14,423 nucleotides of DNA from assembly GCA_022361135.1 (NCBI GenBank), contig JAKSBM010000756.1:1-14423 (forward strand), in the 5' to 3' direction. A program made the position numbers and the translations under genes. Below, in pieces: positions 5,636 through 13,017 of the stretch (the stretch's first letter is position 1; each line of letters opens with the position of its first letter). The notes beneath the pieces are model-generated. The model searched no databases, had not been told where the DNA came from, and was given only the letters and a program-made list of their open reading frames with translations. Source of the stretch: Desulfobacterales bacterium (lineage in GTDB: Bacteria; Desulfobacterota; Desulfobacteria; Desulfobacterales; Desulfobacteraceae).

Positions 5636-7543
5636 ATGATGCAACTTACCCGCAGCCGGTTTAATTTCGTTAAACCGGCTGTTTTGTTTTTTAAGCCCCG
5701 CCGTCAATCCCACACATCCCCCCAATCCTCCACCTTTTGGACCGTTGGCGTAAAGCTTCTGGTGGCCGTTGGCCTGGTGTCCAACCTCTGCATGGGGATT
5801 CTCATTTATTCCAACCATCTTTCCCTGGAGCGCCTGGCCGATCATTCCACGGCGCTTCTTCGCCTCAACACGGGTTTAAACCAGGACTTACGCTCCCAGC
5901 TGGCCCGGCTCCAGCAGAATTTGATCCAGATTCCAAATCAATTGGCCCTGGACCCCAACGGTGAAATCATCCGTCGCCTGGAACGGGATCCAAGCCTCAT
6001 TTCCAAGGAAGTACTCCAGGGGCGGAATGCCTATAAAAAACGCTTCAACCGGCGCCAGCGCAGGGACCTTTCCCGGGGACGCTTTGTCCTGCTCCAGGAG
6101 GGGAAACAGATCCACGTATATAAAGGTCTTATGGATGGGGACCGGAAATTTACGGATGGGGTGGCCTTTTATATCCTGGCTCCCCCGGATCCGGACGGGC
6201 TGCGTAACGAATTAAACCATCTCATCCAAGGGGCAGGGCAGGGGGACCCCAAGGCAAGGCTCCAGGAGCTCGAACAACGCATTTCCATGCTTTCCGTGGA
6301 TTTGGCCGACCAGGCCATGGCAGCGGAGGGAGCCAGGAACGGCATTGTCCACCAGGTGGAAGAGATTGAAAAGCGGGATCAGACCCTCTCGGATTTGCGG
6401 GATCAAACCCGCCACCGGGCCATGGTCATTGGCATTGCCGGTGTCCTGGCCAATCTTCTGGTTCTTTATCTGATCACCTGGGGGCAGGTGGAAATTCCGT
6501 TGAGACGGCTCATGAAATGCATTGAAGCCATCCAGAACAATTCAGGCCGGGATCGGGTAACCATTCCCTATCCCGGACGCAGGGACAGTATTGGGCAATT
6601 GGCTCGGGTGTTGGGGAAGTTCCAGCAGGTGGTGGAAGGGCAGCAGGCCCAGGCCCGGCAAAAGGCGCGGGAAAAGGCCGATTTAGATGAATTGATCCAG
6701 AGTCTGTCCACGGGGATCAAGGGAGAGGTGGCCCGGGCCCGGGGCATGGAAACCCATGCCCGCTCCATGCAGGAGGTGGCCGGGGGCACGGACCACCTGG
6801 CCGACGAAACCGCAGGGGCCGCCCGCAATAGTCTTGACCAGGCAGGGCAGGTTTCCAAATTGAGTCGGGAATTGAAACGATCCGTTTCCTCGGTGGGGGA
6901 CCAGGCAAGGGCCCAGGAAGATCGGGTTATGGATATGGCCCGGGTTATTGAAAAGTCCCTGGGTTGCCTTTCGGATCTGGAGACGGCATCGGCCCAGGTG
7001 GAGGAAATCACCCTCATGGTCTCGGACATTGCCGGCCAAACCCGGCTTCTGGCGCTCAATGCCCGCATCGAGGCCACCCGGGCCGGCCAGGCGGGGAAGG
7101 GGTTTGCCGTGGTGGCCAACGAGGTGAGGGGACTTTCCTTGCAGACCGAGTCCGCCAACCAGGAAATCGCCCAGAAAATTCAAGCCATCCAGGCCGCCGG
7201 TCAGACCACCACCCACATTACCCGGGAATTGGCCCGGGACATGGAACAATTGATCCAGAGCGCCGGGCAGATCTCCACGGCCGTGGGGGACCAGGCCCGC
7301 ATGGCCACGGACATCGACCAGGTCATGGATACCACCCGGCAGACCTTGGACCGGGCCTCTGATTTGGTGGCCCAGGTCAAGGATTCCGCCGGCAGAACCC
7401 ATTCCCTGTCCGAAGAGGTGGACAGCCAGGCATTGGCCTCGGCCAAGTCCTTGAAAAAGTTGCTTAGAAATACCCTGGACCGCCTGGAATACCTGGGTGC
7501 CGGCCAATCTCTCAACGGCGCTGAGCGCCCCTTTCCATCTTAA
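5636..7543 (+). CDS. Methyl-accepting chemotaxis-type transmembrane receptor
   Basis: This 635-residue protein has the layout of a bacterial chemoreceptor, which signals to CheA/CheW. It has a basic N-terminal tail (1-35), TM1 (about 36-58), an extracytoplasmic region (about 59-260), TM2 (about 262-283), a HAMP-like stretch (about 284-336) and a long coiled-coil signalling domain to the end. The hairpin tip near 464-490 includes LLALNARIEATRAG and GKGFAVVANEVRGLS, clearly MCP-type. The tip reads QTRLLALNARIEAT where the consensus is QTNLLALNAAIEAA. No CheR-tethering pentapeptide is seen at the C-terminus. The sensor region resembles no ligand-binding fold I can name. ATG at 5636 or 5639 both fit the Shine-Dalgarno. 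A strong intrinsic terminator lies inside codons 6-19; the next in-frame alternatives are a TTG at 5684 with no ribosome site and an ATG at 5792 that would destroy TM1. Its Pho-type repeats and position before pstC link it to phosphate. Confidence 0.88.
   Translation: MMQLTRSRFNFVKPAVLFFKPRRQSHTSPQSSTFWTVGVKLLVAVGLVSNLCMGILIYSNHLSLERLADHSTALLRLNTGLNQDLRSQLARLQQNLIQIPNQLALDPNGEIIRRLERDPSLISKEVLQGRNAYKKRFNRRQRRDLSRGRFVLLQEGKQIHVYKGLMDGDRKFTDGVAFYILAPPDPDGLRNELNHLIQGAGQGDPKARLQELEQRISMLSVDLADQAMAAEGARNGIVHQVEEIEKRDQTLSDLRDQTRHRAMVIGIAGVLANLLVLYLITWGQVEIPLRRLMKCIEAIQNNSGRDRVTIPYPGRRDSIGQLARVLGKFQQVVEGQQAQARQKAREKADLDELIQSLSTGIKGEVARARGMETHARSMQEVAGGTDHLADETAGAARNSLDQAGQVSKLSRELKRSVSSVGDQARAQEDRVMDMARVIEKSLGCLSDLETASAQVEEITLMVSDIAGQTRLLALNARIEATRAGQAGKGFAVVANEVRGLSLQTESANQEIAQKIQAIQAAGQTTTHITRELARDMEQLIQSAGQISTAVGDQARMATDIDQVMDTTRQTLDRASDLVAQVKDSAGRTHSLSEEVDSQALASAKSLKKLLRNTLDRLEYLGAGQSLNGAERPFPS
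5653..5692 (+). terminator. Intrinsic terminator inside the start of the chemoreceptor gene
   Basis: CAGCCGGTTTAA (5653-5664) and TTAAACCGGCTG (5670-5681) form a perfect 12-bp stem with a TTTCG loop, followed immediately by TTTTGTTTTTT (5682-5692). This is a textbook rho-independent terminator on the plus strand. It lies 17 bases into the reading frame and downstream of the Pho-type repeats. It could end the 4372-mlaC transcript, act as an attenuator for the receptor gene, or end a short Pho-driven RNA. Confidence 0.85.
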
Positions 7544-7582
7544 CTAACCATTTGCTAACACTTCGTTAAACCGGGCCTAATA
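7544..7582 (+). promoter_or_regulatory. Pho-box-like operator upstream of pstC
   Basis: Hexamers CTAACC (7544-7549), CTAACA (7555-7560), TTAAAC (7566-7571) and CTAATA (7577-7582) repeat with an exact 11-bp period. The fourth unit is the weakest and overlaps possible -10 sequences (TAATAA at 7578, TAATCT at 7581). The array begins immediately after the receptor stop codon and 57 bases before the pstC ATG, where a phosphate-starvation operator of the pst genes would be expected. Confidence 0.72.
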
Positions 7583-7638
7583 ATCTGTGGATATCCTTGC
7601 TTCCACAAAAACGAATACGAAAGATAAATGAGGTTGTC

Positions 7639-9027
7639 ATGTCTCCATCCAATTTACTGATTCTCCTGCTGCTGCTCACGGGTATGGGCTATTACCTGGG
7701 GTCCAAGCGGGCGGTGGCCGTATCCCATAATCGGGGCGGTGTTGGAATCCTCCACTCCAGGCCGGCCTATTATGGTTCCCTGGCCGCCCTTTGGTGCGCC
7801 CTGCCGGCCCTGCTGGTCTTTGGATTCTGGCTGGCCTTTGAGTCCACGGTGATTTCCCAGATGGTCATGGCCCAATTGCCCCAGGAGATTCGGTCCCTGG
7901 CACCGGACCGGCTGAACCTGGTGATGAACGATGTGCGAAATCTGGTTTATGGGAATATCCTTTCCAGTGAGCCCGGTCCGGCCATCCAGGCTGCAGCCGA
8001 CCATTACATGCGGCTGCGGAATTTAAGCCATGTGGCCCTGGCCGTGGTTGTCGCCTGCCTGGCCCTGGGGGGAATCCTGGGGGTCCATCGCATGATATCC
8101 CCGCGGCTCAGGGCACGGAACCATGTGGAAACCGTGGTCAAAATCCTGCTCATTGCCTGTTCCACCATCGCCATTTTCACCACCATCGGCATCGTGCTTT
8201 CGGTCCTCTACGAAGCCATTCGGTTTTTCAAGGTGATTCCCCTGGCCGATTTCCTCCTGGGATTGGAATGGAGCCCCCAGATGGCCATCCGGTCCGACCA
8301 GGTGGGCTCTTCGGGGGCATTCGGTGCCATTCCGGTGTTCATGGGCACCATGCTCATTTCCGGCATTGCCATGATGGTGGCCGTGCCCATCGGGTTAATG
8401 TCCGCTGTTTATCTTTCTGAATATGCCAATAAGAAATTCAGGGCCGTTGCCAAACCCCTGCTGGAAATTCTGGCCGGGATTCCCACGGTGGTCTACGGCT
8501 TTTTTGCCGCCCTGGTGGTGGCTCCCATGATCCGTAACACCGGTGCATCCATCGGCCTTTCTGTGTCCTCGGAAAGCGCACTGGCCGCCGGTTTGGTCAT
8601 GGGGATCATGATCATTCCCTTTGTTTCTTCCCTTTCCGACGACGTGATCAATGCGGTTCCCCAATCCCTGCGCGACGGTGCCTTGGGCCTGGGCTCAACC
8701 CAGTCGGAAACCATCTGCCACGTGGTGTTGCCGGCGGCCTTGCCGGGGATTGTGGGGGGCGTTCTTCTGGCCGTCTCCCGGGCCATTGGTGAGACCATGA
8801 TTGTGGTCATGGCAGCCGGTCTTTCCGCCAACCTCACCGTGAATCCTTTGAAAACCGTGACCACGGTAACGGTCCAGATCGTGACCCTGCTGGTGGGGGA
8901 CCAGGAGTTTGACAGTCCCAAAACCCTGGCCGCCTTTGCCCTGGGGCTCATGCTCTTTGTGGTCACCCTGATTCTCAACGTCATCGCCCTGGCGGTGGTT
9001 CGTAAATACCGGGAGCAATATGAATAA
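7639..9027 (+). CDS. pstC: Phosphate ABC transporter permease PstC
   Basis: PstC is one of two inner-membrane permease subunits of the high-affinity phosphate importer. The 462-residue product is much longer than E. coli PstC (about 319). An N-terminal extension has TM segments near 3-21, 45-67 and 131-150 and a hydrophilic loop near 70-130, fitting the enlarged PstC type carrying DUF3708. The permease domain follows from about 165, with the EAA-type cytoplasmic loop near 346-370 (DGALGLGSTQSET then HVVLPAALPGIVGG) that docks on PstB. GAGG five bases before the ATG at 7639 supports this start; a TTG at 7597 has no ribosome site and is closer to the operator. The stop overlaps the pstA start by eight bases, so the two are translationally coupled. 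Four 11-bp-spaced repeats precede it. Confidence 0.94.
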   Translation: MSPSNLLILLLLLTGMGYYLGSKRAVAVSHNRGGVGILHSRPAYYGSLAALWCALPALLVFGFWLAFESTVISQMVMAQLPQEIRSLAPDRLNLVMNDVRNLVYGNILSSEPGPAIQAAADHYMRLRNLSHVALAVVVACLALGGILGVHRMISPRLRARNHVETVVKILLIACSTIAIFTTIGIVLSVLYEAIRFFKVIPLADFLLGLEWSPQMAIRSDQVGSSGAFGAIPVFMGTMLISGIAMMVAVPIGLMSAVYLSEYANKKFRAVAKPLLEILAGIPTVVYGFFAALVVAPMIRNTGASIGLSVSSESALAAGLVMGIMIIPFVSSLSDDVINAVPQSLRDGALGLGSTQSETICHVVLPAALPGIVGGVLLAVSRAIGETMIVVMAAGLSANLTVNPLKTVTTVTVQIVTLLVGDQEFDSPKTLAAFALGLMLFVVTLILNVIALAVVRKYREQYE

Positions 9028-10312
9028 TTCAACCCCCCATAACAACGGCAACACCGTGCGTACCATGGACATCGTTTCCAGGGGACTGGCCAAACGATAC
9101 AAGGCGGAAAAGCGGTTCCGTTTCTTTGGCATCGCCGCCATCCTCCTTTCCCTGGCCTTTTTGTCCGTGCTTTTTATTTCCATCATTGCCAATGGCTACA
9201 CCGCCTTCCAGCAGACCTATATCCGGTTGGAGGTCCACCTGGATGCGGAGCGCATTGACAAGGAGAACCTGGCCGGCAGCAATTACCTGGGCCTGGTTCG
9301 CTCTTCCCTGAAGGCCAGCTTTCCCGGGGTGAAAAAGCGGGGGGACAAGCGCAAGCTCTTTGGCCTGGTTTCTTCGGGGGCTGCCTTTGATCTCCGGGAT
9401 TTTGTCATGAAAAATCGCCATGAGATTGGCAACACCATACAGATCTGGGTGCCGGCTGATGACGATGTGGACATGGTGATGAAGGGACATATCCCCAGGG
9501 ATGTGCCCGAGTCCGAGCGGCGCATGAATGATATGCAGTTCGGTTGGATCGATCAGCTCATGGCCCAGGGGCGCATTGAAAAACGGTTTAACACCACCTT
9601 TTTTTCGGCCGGGGATTCCCGGGAACCGGAACTCGCAGGGATATTCGGTGCCGTTTGCGGCAGCTTTTATACCCTGGTGGTCACCCTCTTGCTCTCCTTT
9701 CCCATTGGGGTGGCTACCGCGGTGTACCTGGAAGAGTTTGCCCCGAAGAACAGGTGGACCGATATCATTGAGGTCAATATCAACAATCTGGCTGCTGTGC
9801 CCTCCATTGTATTCGGCCTGCTGGGACTGGCCGTTTTCCTAAACTTTTTTGGTCTGCCCCGGTCGGCCCCCTTGGTGGGGGGACTGGTACTGACCCTTAT
9901 GACCCTGCCCACCATCATCATTGCGGGACGGGCTTCCCTGAAGTCGGTTCCCCCGTCCATCCGGGAAGCTGCCCTGGGAGTGGGCGCCTCCAAAACCCAG
10001 ATGGTGGCCCACCATGTGCTGCCCCTGGCCATGCCCGGAATGCTCACCGGCACCATCATCGGCATGGCCCAGGCCCTGGGTGAAACCGCTCCTCTGCTGA
10101 TGATCGGCATGGTTGCCTTTATCGTGGATATCCCCGGTGGCTTCACCGATCCGTCCACGGTATTGCCCGTACAGATATTCCTCTGGGCCGACAGCCCCGA
10201 GAGAGCATTTTTGGAACGGACTTCCGCGGCCATCATGGTTCTCCTGGCTTTTTTGGTGACCATGAATTCCGTGGCGGTCTTCTTCCGGAAACGATTTGAA
10301 AGAAGATGGTAA
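9020..10312 (+). CDS. pstA: Phosphate ABC transporter permease PstA
   Basis: PstA is the second inner-membrane permease subunit of the phosphate importer. At 430 residues it is longer than E. coli PstA (about 296). TM1 lies near 36-57, and then an extracytoplasmic region of roughly 145 residues (about 60-205) precedes the permease domain, matching the PstA type with an N-terminal DUF3333. The EAA-type loop is near 316-340 (REAALGVGASKTQMVAHHVL), followed by GETAPLL. The start codon overlaps the end of pstC by eight bases and GGGAG precedes it by four bases. The enlarged loops of PstC and PstA probably face the periplasm and may contact PstS; that is inference. pstS begins 37 bases downstream. 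Confidence 0.95.
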   Translation: MNNSTPHNNGNTVRTMDIVSRGLAKRYKAEKRFRFFGIAAILLSLAFLSVLFISIIANGYTAFQQTYIRLEVHLDAERIDKENLAGSNYLGLVRSSLKASFPGVKKRGDKRKLFGLVSSGAAFDLRDFVMKNRHEIGNTIQIWVPADDDVDMVMKGHIPRDVPESERRMNDMQFGWIDQLMAQGRIEKRFNTTFFSAGDSREPELAGIFGAVCGSFYTLVVTLLLSFPIGVATAVYLEEFAPKNRWTDIIEVNINNLAAVPSIVFGLLGLAVFLNFFGLPRSAPLVGGLVLTLMTLPTIIIAGRASLKSVPPSIREAALGVGASKTQMVAHHVLPLAMPGMLTGTIIGMAQALGETAPLLMIGMVAFIVDIPGGFTDPSTVLPVQIFLWADSPERAFLERTSAAIMVLLAFLVTMNSVAVFFRKRFERRW

Positions 10313-10349
10313 ATTTATCCAAATTAACGAGAATTGAAGGAGTAGAAAA

Positions 10350-11405
10350 ATGAAAAAGCTTTTGGTCGTAGGACTGGCTCTTATCCTGAGTCTTTGTTTC
10401 TCCAATGCCTTTGCAGGTGCTTCCCGGGATTATATCTCCATTGTGGGATCCTCAACCGTCTATCCCTTTGCCACGGTTGTGGCCGAACAATTCGGCAAAT
10501 CCAGCTCTTATAAAACCCCGAAAATTGAATCCACCGGTTCCGGCGGCGGGCACAAACTTTTTGGGGCTGGCGTGGGCGTCGAACATCCCGACATCACCAA
10601 TTCCTCCAGAAGAATCAAAAAGTCTGAATTGAAAAAAGCCATGGCCAACGGCGTCAACGAAATCATCGAAGTGAAGATTGGTTACGATGGTATTGTTCTG
10701 GCTAATTCCAAAAAAGCACCGGCCTTCAAACTCAGTCGCAAGGATATCTTCCTTGCCCTGGCCAAGGATGTTCCGTCCGGAAATGTATCCGGCAAATTGG
10801 TTCCCAATCCCCACAAAACATGGAAAGACGTGAATCCTTCCCTGCCGGCCATTAAAATTGAAGTCCTTGGCCCCCCGCCCACTTCCGGTACCCGGGACGC
10901 CTTTGTTGAGTTGGCCATGGAAGGCGGTGCCAAAAAATTTGCCTGGATCAAGGCGTTGAAGAAAAAAGATAAAAAGGCCTACAAGGCCCTCTGCCATACC
11001 ATCCGTGAAGACGGCGCCTATGTTGAAGCCGGTGAAAACGATAACCTCATTGTCCAGAAACTGGATGCCAACCCCAATGCCCTGGGCATCTTTGGTTTCT
11101 CCTTTTTGGACCAGAACACCGACAAAATCCAGGGTTCCTATGTGGATGGGGTACAGCCCACCTTTGACGCCATTGCCGACGGCGACTACCCCGTATCCCG
11201 TCCCCTGTTCTTTTATGTGAAAAAAGCCCATGTACAGACCATTCCCGGTATCAAGGAATTTTTGACCGAGTTCACCAGCGAAAAAGCCTGGGGTGATGAA
11301 GGCTACCTCACCGACAAGGGGCTCATCCCCATGCCGGTGGCGGAAAGACAGCAGTTCCGCAGTGCCATCCAGAATTTGACTCCCCTGAGCGAAGGGGATT
11401 TCTAA
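10350..11405 (+). CDS. pstS: Phosphate ABC transporter substrate-binding protein PstS
   Basis: PstS is the periplasmic phosphate-binding protein that delivers phosphate to PstCA. The 351-residue precursor has a clear Sec signal peptide (MKKLLVVGLALILSLCFSNA, likely cleavage after AFA near residue 22). There is no lipobox cysteine at that site, so it is probably soluble. Phosphate-contact motifs are visible: VGSSTVYPF near residue 33, ESTGSGGGHKLF near residue 58, and PPPTSGTRDAF around 175-185. The sequence resembles the subtype found with long PstC/PstA subunits rather than E. coli PstS. AAGGAG with a seven-base spacer supports the start. It is third in the operon, not first as is usual. A strong hairpin follows its stop and may set its mRNA level above that of pstB. 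Confidence 0.94.
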   Translation: MKKLLVVGLALILSLCFSNAFAGASRDYISIVGSSTVYPFATVVAEQFGKSSSYKTPKIESTGSGGGHKLFGAGVGVEHPDITNSSRRIKKSELKKAMANGVNEIIEVKIGYDGIVLANSKKAPAFKLSRKDIFLALAKDVPSGNVSGKLVPNPHKTWKDVNPSLPAIKIEVLGPPPTSGTRDAFVELAMEGGAKKFAWIKALKKKDKKAYKALCHTIREDGAYVEAGENDNLIVQKLDANPNALGIFGFSFLDQNTDKIQGSYVDGVQPTFDAIADGDYPVSRPLFFYVKKAHVQTIPGIKEFLTEFTSEKAWGDEGYLTDKGLIPMPVAERQQFRSAIQNLTPLSEGDF

Positions 11406-11421
11406 AAATTGTACAAACCCG

Positions 11422-11449
11422 CCGGAACAGGCTGCATGGCCTGTTCCGG
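11422..11449 (+). repeat. Perfect intercistronic hairpin between pstS and pstB
   Basis: CCGGAACAGGC (11422-11432) and GCCTGTTCCGG (11439-11449) form a perfect 11-bp stem with a 6-base loop. No T tract follows (TCAACCC), so it is not a classic intrinsic terminator. Its place just after pstS suggests an mRNA-stabilising or partial-termination element that would raise PstS over PstB. It ends 26 bases before the pstB ATG. Confidence 0.7.
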
Positions 11450-11475
11450 TCAACCCTTTGAGTTAGGAATGCACC

Positions 11476-12384
11476 ATGCATATGTTGGACACAGGCGTCA
11501 TTCAAAAGAAGCCTATGGAAGTAAAGGAAAAGGGTGATGTGGAGTCCATGCCCATGAAAACCAATAAGCGAAAACTGGTCGCCCGGGACCACCGGGACAC
11601 GGTGGGGGAAAAGAGTGTCGAAAACCCCCGCATGCGTTGTTTGGATGTGGAGGTTTACTACAACCACGGAGAGAAAAAGGCCATCAATAAGGTCTCCCTG
11701 GACATTGGCCGAAATGAGGTCATTGCCATGATCGGCCCCTCGGGTTGCGGCAAGTCAACATTTTTACGTTGCCTCAACCGCATGAACGACACCATTGACG
11801 GCTGCCAGGTCCGGGGCGAAATCACCATGGACGGCAAAAACATCTATGACAAGGATGTGGATGTGGTTCCCCTGCGGGCACAGGTGGGCATGGTTTTCCA
11901 AAAGCCCAACCCCTTTCCCAAGTCCATTTACGACAATGTGGCCTATGGACCCAAGATCCACGGTCTGGTCCAGAACCGGGACGAAACCGATGAATTGGTG
12001 GAAAAATCCCTGAAGCGGGCCGGCCTCTGGAATGAGATCAAGGATCGGTTGGATCAACCCGGTACCGGGCTTTCCGGCGGCCAGCAACAACGGCTTTGCA
12101 TCGCCAGAACCATTGCCGTGAACCCGGAAATCATCCTCATGGACGAGCCCTGTTCCGCATTGGACCCCATTGCCACGGCCGTGATCGAGGATCTTATCGA
12201 TGAATTGAAACAGGAATATTCAATTGCCATTGTGACCCACTCCATGCAGCAGGCGTCCCGGGTGTCACAGCGCACGGCTTTTTTTCACCTGGGCGATCTC
12301 ATTGAAATCGGTCCCACGGATCAGATTTTTTTGAATCCCCTGCACCAGCTCACCGAGGATTACATCACCGGTCGATTTGGATAG
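11476..12384 (+). CDS. pstB: Phosphate ABC transporter ATP-binding protein PstB
   Basis: PstB is the cytoplasmic ATPase that powers phosphate import through PstCA. All ABC motifs are intact in the 302-residue product: Walker [10 protein letters not shown] (87-95), Q-loop Gln142 in FQKPNPFP, signature LSGGQQQR (199-206), Walker B IILMDE (219-224), and switch His255 in VTHSM. The FQKPNPFP Q-loop and [10 protein letters not shown] segment are typical of PstB rather than other ABC ATPases. A charged N-terminal extension of about 50 residues precedes the domain, which usually begins near residue 1. Internal ATGs exist, but AGGA seven bases before the ATG at 11476 supports the long form. The usual next gene, phoU, is absent; the downstream gene is convergent. 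Confidence 0.95.
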   Translation: MHMLDTGVIQKKPMEVKEKGDVESMPMKTNKRKLVARDHRDTVGEKSVENPRMRCLDVEVYYNHGEKKAINKVSLDIGRNEVIAMIGPSGCGKSTFLRCLNRMNDTIDGCQVRGEITMDGKNIYDKDVDVVPLRAQVGMVFQKPNPFPKSIYDNVAYGPKIHGLVQNRDETDELVEKSLKRAGLWNEIKDRLDQPGTGLSGGQQQRLCIARTIAVNPEIILMDEPCSALDPIATAVIEDLIDELKQEYSIAIVTHSMQQASRVSQRTAFFHLGDLIEIGPTDQIFLNPLHQLTEDYITGRFG

Positions 12385-12470
12385 GCGTTTCCCGTGATTG
12401 TCCCGAATCATGTTCCGGTTGAATGGAATTGGGCGTGACTTTTGGATGAACCTTTTTTGATGGAACCGGG

Positions 12471-12863
12471 CTAATAATTCATCTTGTCCGGAATGACCCC
12501 CCTGACCCCGCCACGCGGGCAGGGGGTATCGCTGCTTCTGCGGGGAATAAGGTGGATATGGGTGTGGAAAATGGTCTGGCCGGCATCGGCCCCGCAATTG
12601 GCTCCGATGTTGAATCCGGTGACCGACGGATCTTTGGCCTGGATATCCTGGGCCATGATCTGGATCAGCTCCCGGGCATCCTGGTGTTCTTCCGGTGTCA
12701 TGGCAAAATAATCCTTGCAATGGCGCAGGGGGATGATGAGTAAATGATGTTCAGAAACCGGGTTGCGGTCGGCAATGGCATATACACTTTTATGGGTGGC
12801 CACCACGGTCTGGGTGTGGGGATGGCAAAAGGGGCAGAACTCTTCGGGGCTGTCTTGCTGCAT
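12471..12863 (-). CDS. HIT-family nucleotide hydrolase
   Basis: This is a 130-residue histidine-triad protein, a cytoplasmic nucleotidyl hydrolase or transferase of the Hint/Fhit type acting on AMP-conjugated or dinucleoside polyphosphate substrates. The triad is His100-x-His102-x-His104 in HTHIHLIPRR, with His102 the expected nucleophile. Cys10 and Cys13 (CPFC) probably bind zinc with downstream histidines, as in Hint relatives. HHLLIIPLRH and the C-terminal PRGGVRGVIPDK are also family-typical. The substrate cannot be read from sequence. The ATG at 12863 has only a distant purine-rich ribosome site (GGAAATAGAAGA on the minus strand). It is convergent with pstB (86-base gap, no good terminator) and divergent from the gene at 13018. 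Confidence 0.9.
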   Translation of the reverse strand: MQQDSPEEFCPFCHPHTQTVVATHKSVYAIADRNPVSEHHLLIIPLRHCKDYFAMTPEEHQDARELIQIMAQDIQAKDPSVTGFNIGANCGADAGQTIFHTHIHLIPRRSSDTPCPRGGVRGVIPDKMNY

Positions 12864-12905
12864 TGGGATCTTCTATTTCCTTCAAGGTGGGTCAAAATTT
12901 TCGCC

Positions 12906-12934
12906 ATCATATCACAGGGATGAAGAAGTTGAAA
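12906..12934 (-). promoter_or_regulatory. Possible promoter of the HIT gene
   Basis: On the minus strand, TTTCAA (12934-12929) and TATGAT (12911-12906) lie 17 bases apart. The -10 matches five of six positions, the -35 only three of six. The implied start near 12899 would leave a leader of about 36 bases before the ATG at 12863. Confidence 0.35.
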
Positions 12935-13017
12935 TTCCCTTTTCTTCTGCCTCGTCAAAAGCTATGATACTAAAGATTCAACATACCCTTTATATCTGTT
13001 TCCCTGGGAGGGGTTCC

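Noticed and set aside
6683..7507. A 274-codon minus-strand open frame inside the receptor gene
   Set aside because: The product is Gly/Leu/His-rich without domains; the plus-strand frame has clear MCP signalling motifs.
7517..7529. GGCGC/GCGCC hairpin at the 3' end of the receptor gene as a terminator
   Set aside because: The stem is only 5 bp with a 3-base loop, lies inside the coding region, and has no adequate T tract.
7597..7638. Upstream TTG start for pstC
   Set aside because: There is no Shine-Dalgarno, it would lie just after the operator, and the ATG at 7639 has GAGG at proper spacing with a hydrophobic N-terminus right after it.
12385..12470. A terminator between the convergent pstB and HIT genes
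   Set aside because: Only weak pairings with long loops (such as CCGGTT with AACCGG) were found, and the T run near 12452 has no good stem before it.
12763..13017. N-terminal extension of the TIGR01777-family gene by an upstream ATG at 12763
   Set aside because: The extension overlaps the divergent HIT gene and has no family sequence; the Rossmann fold starts exactly at the ATG at 13018, which has a strong ribosome site.
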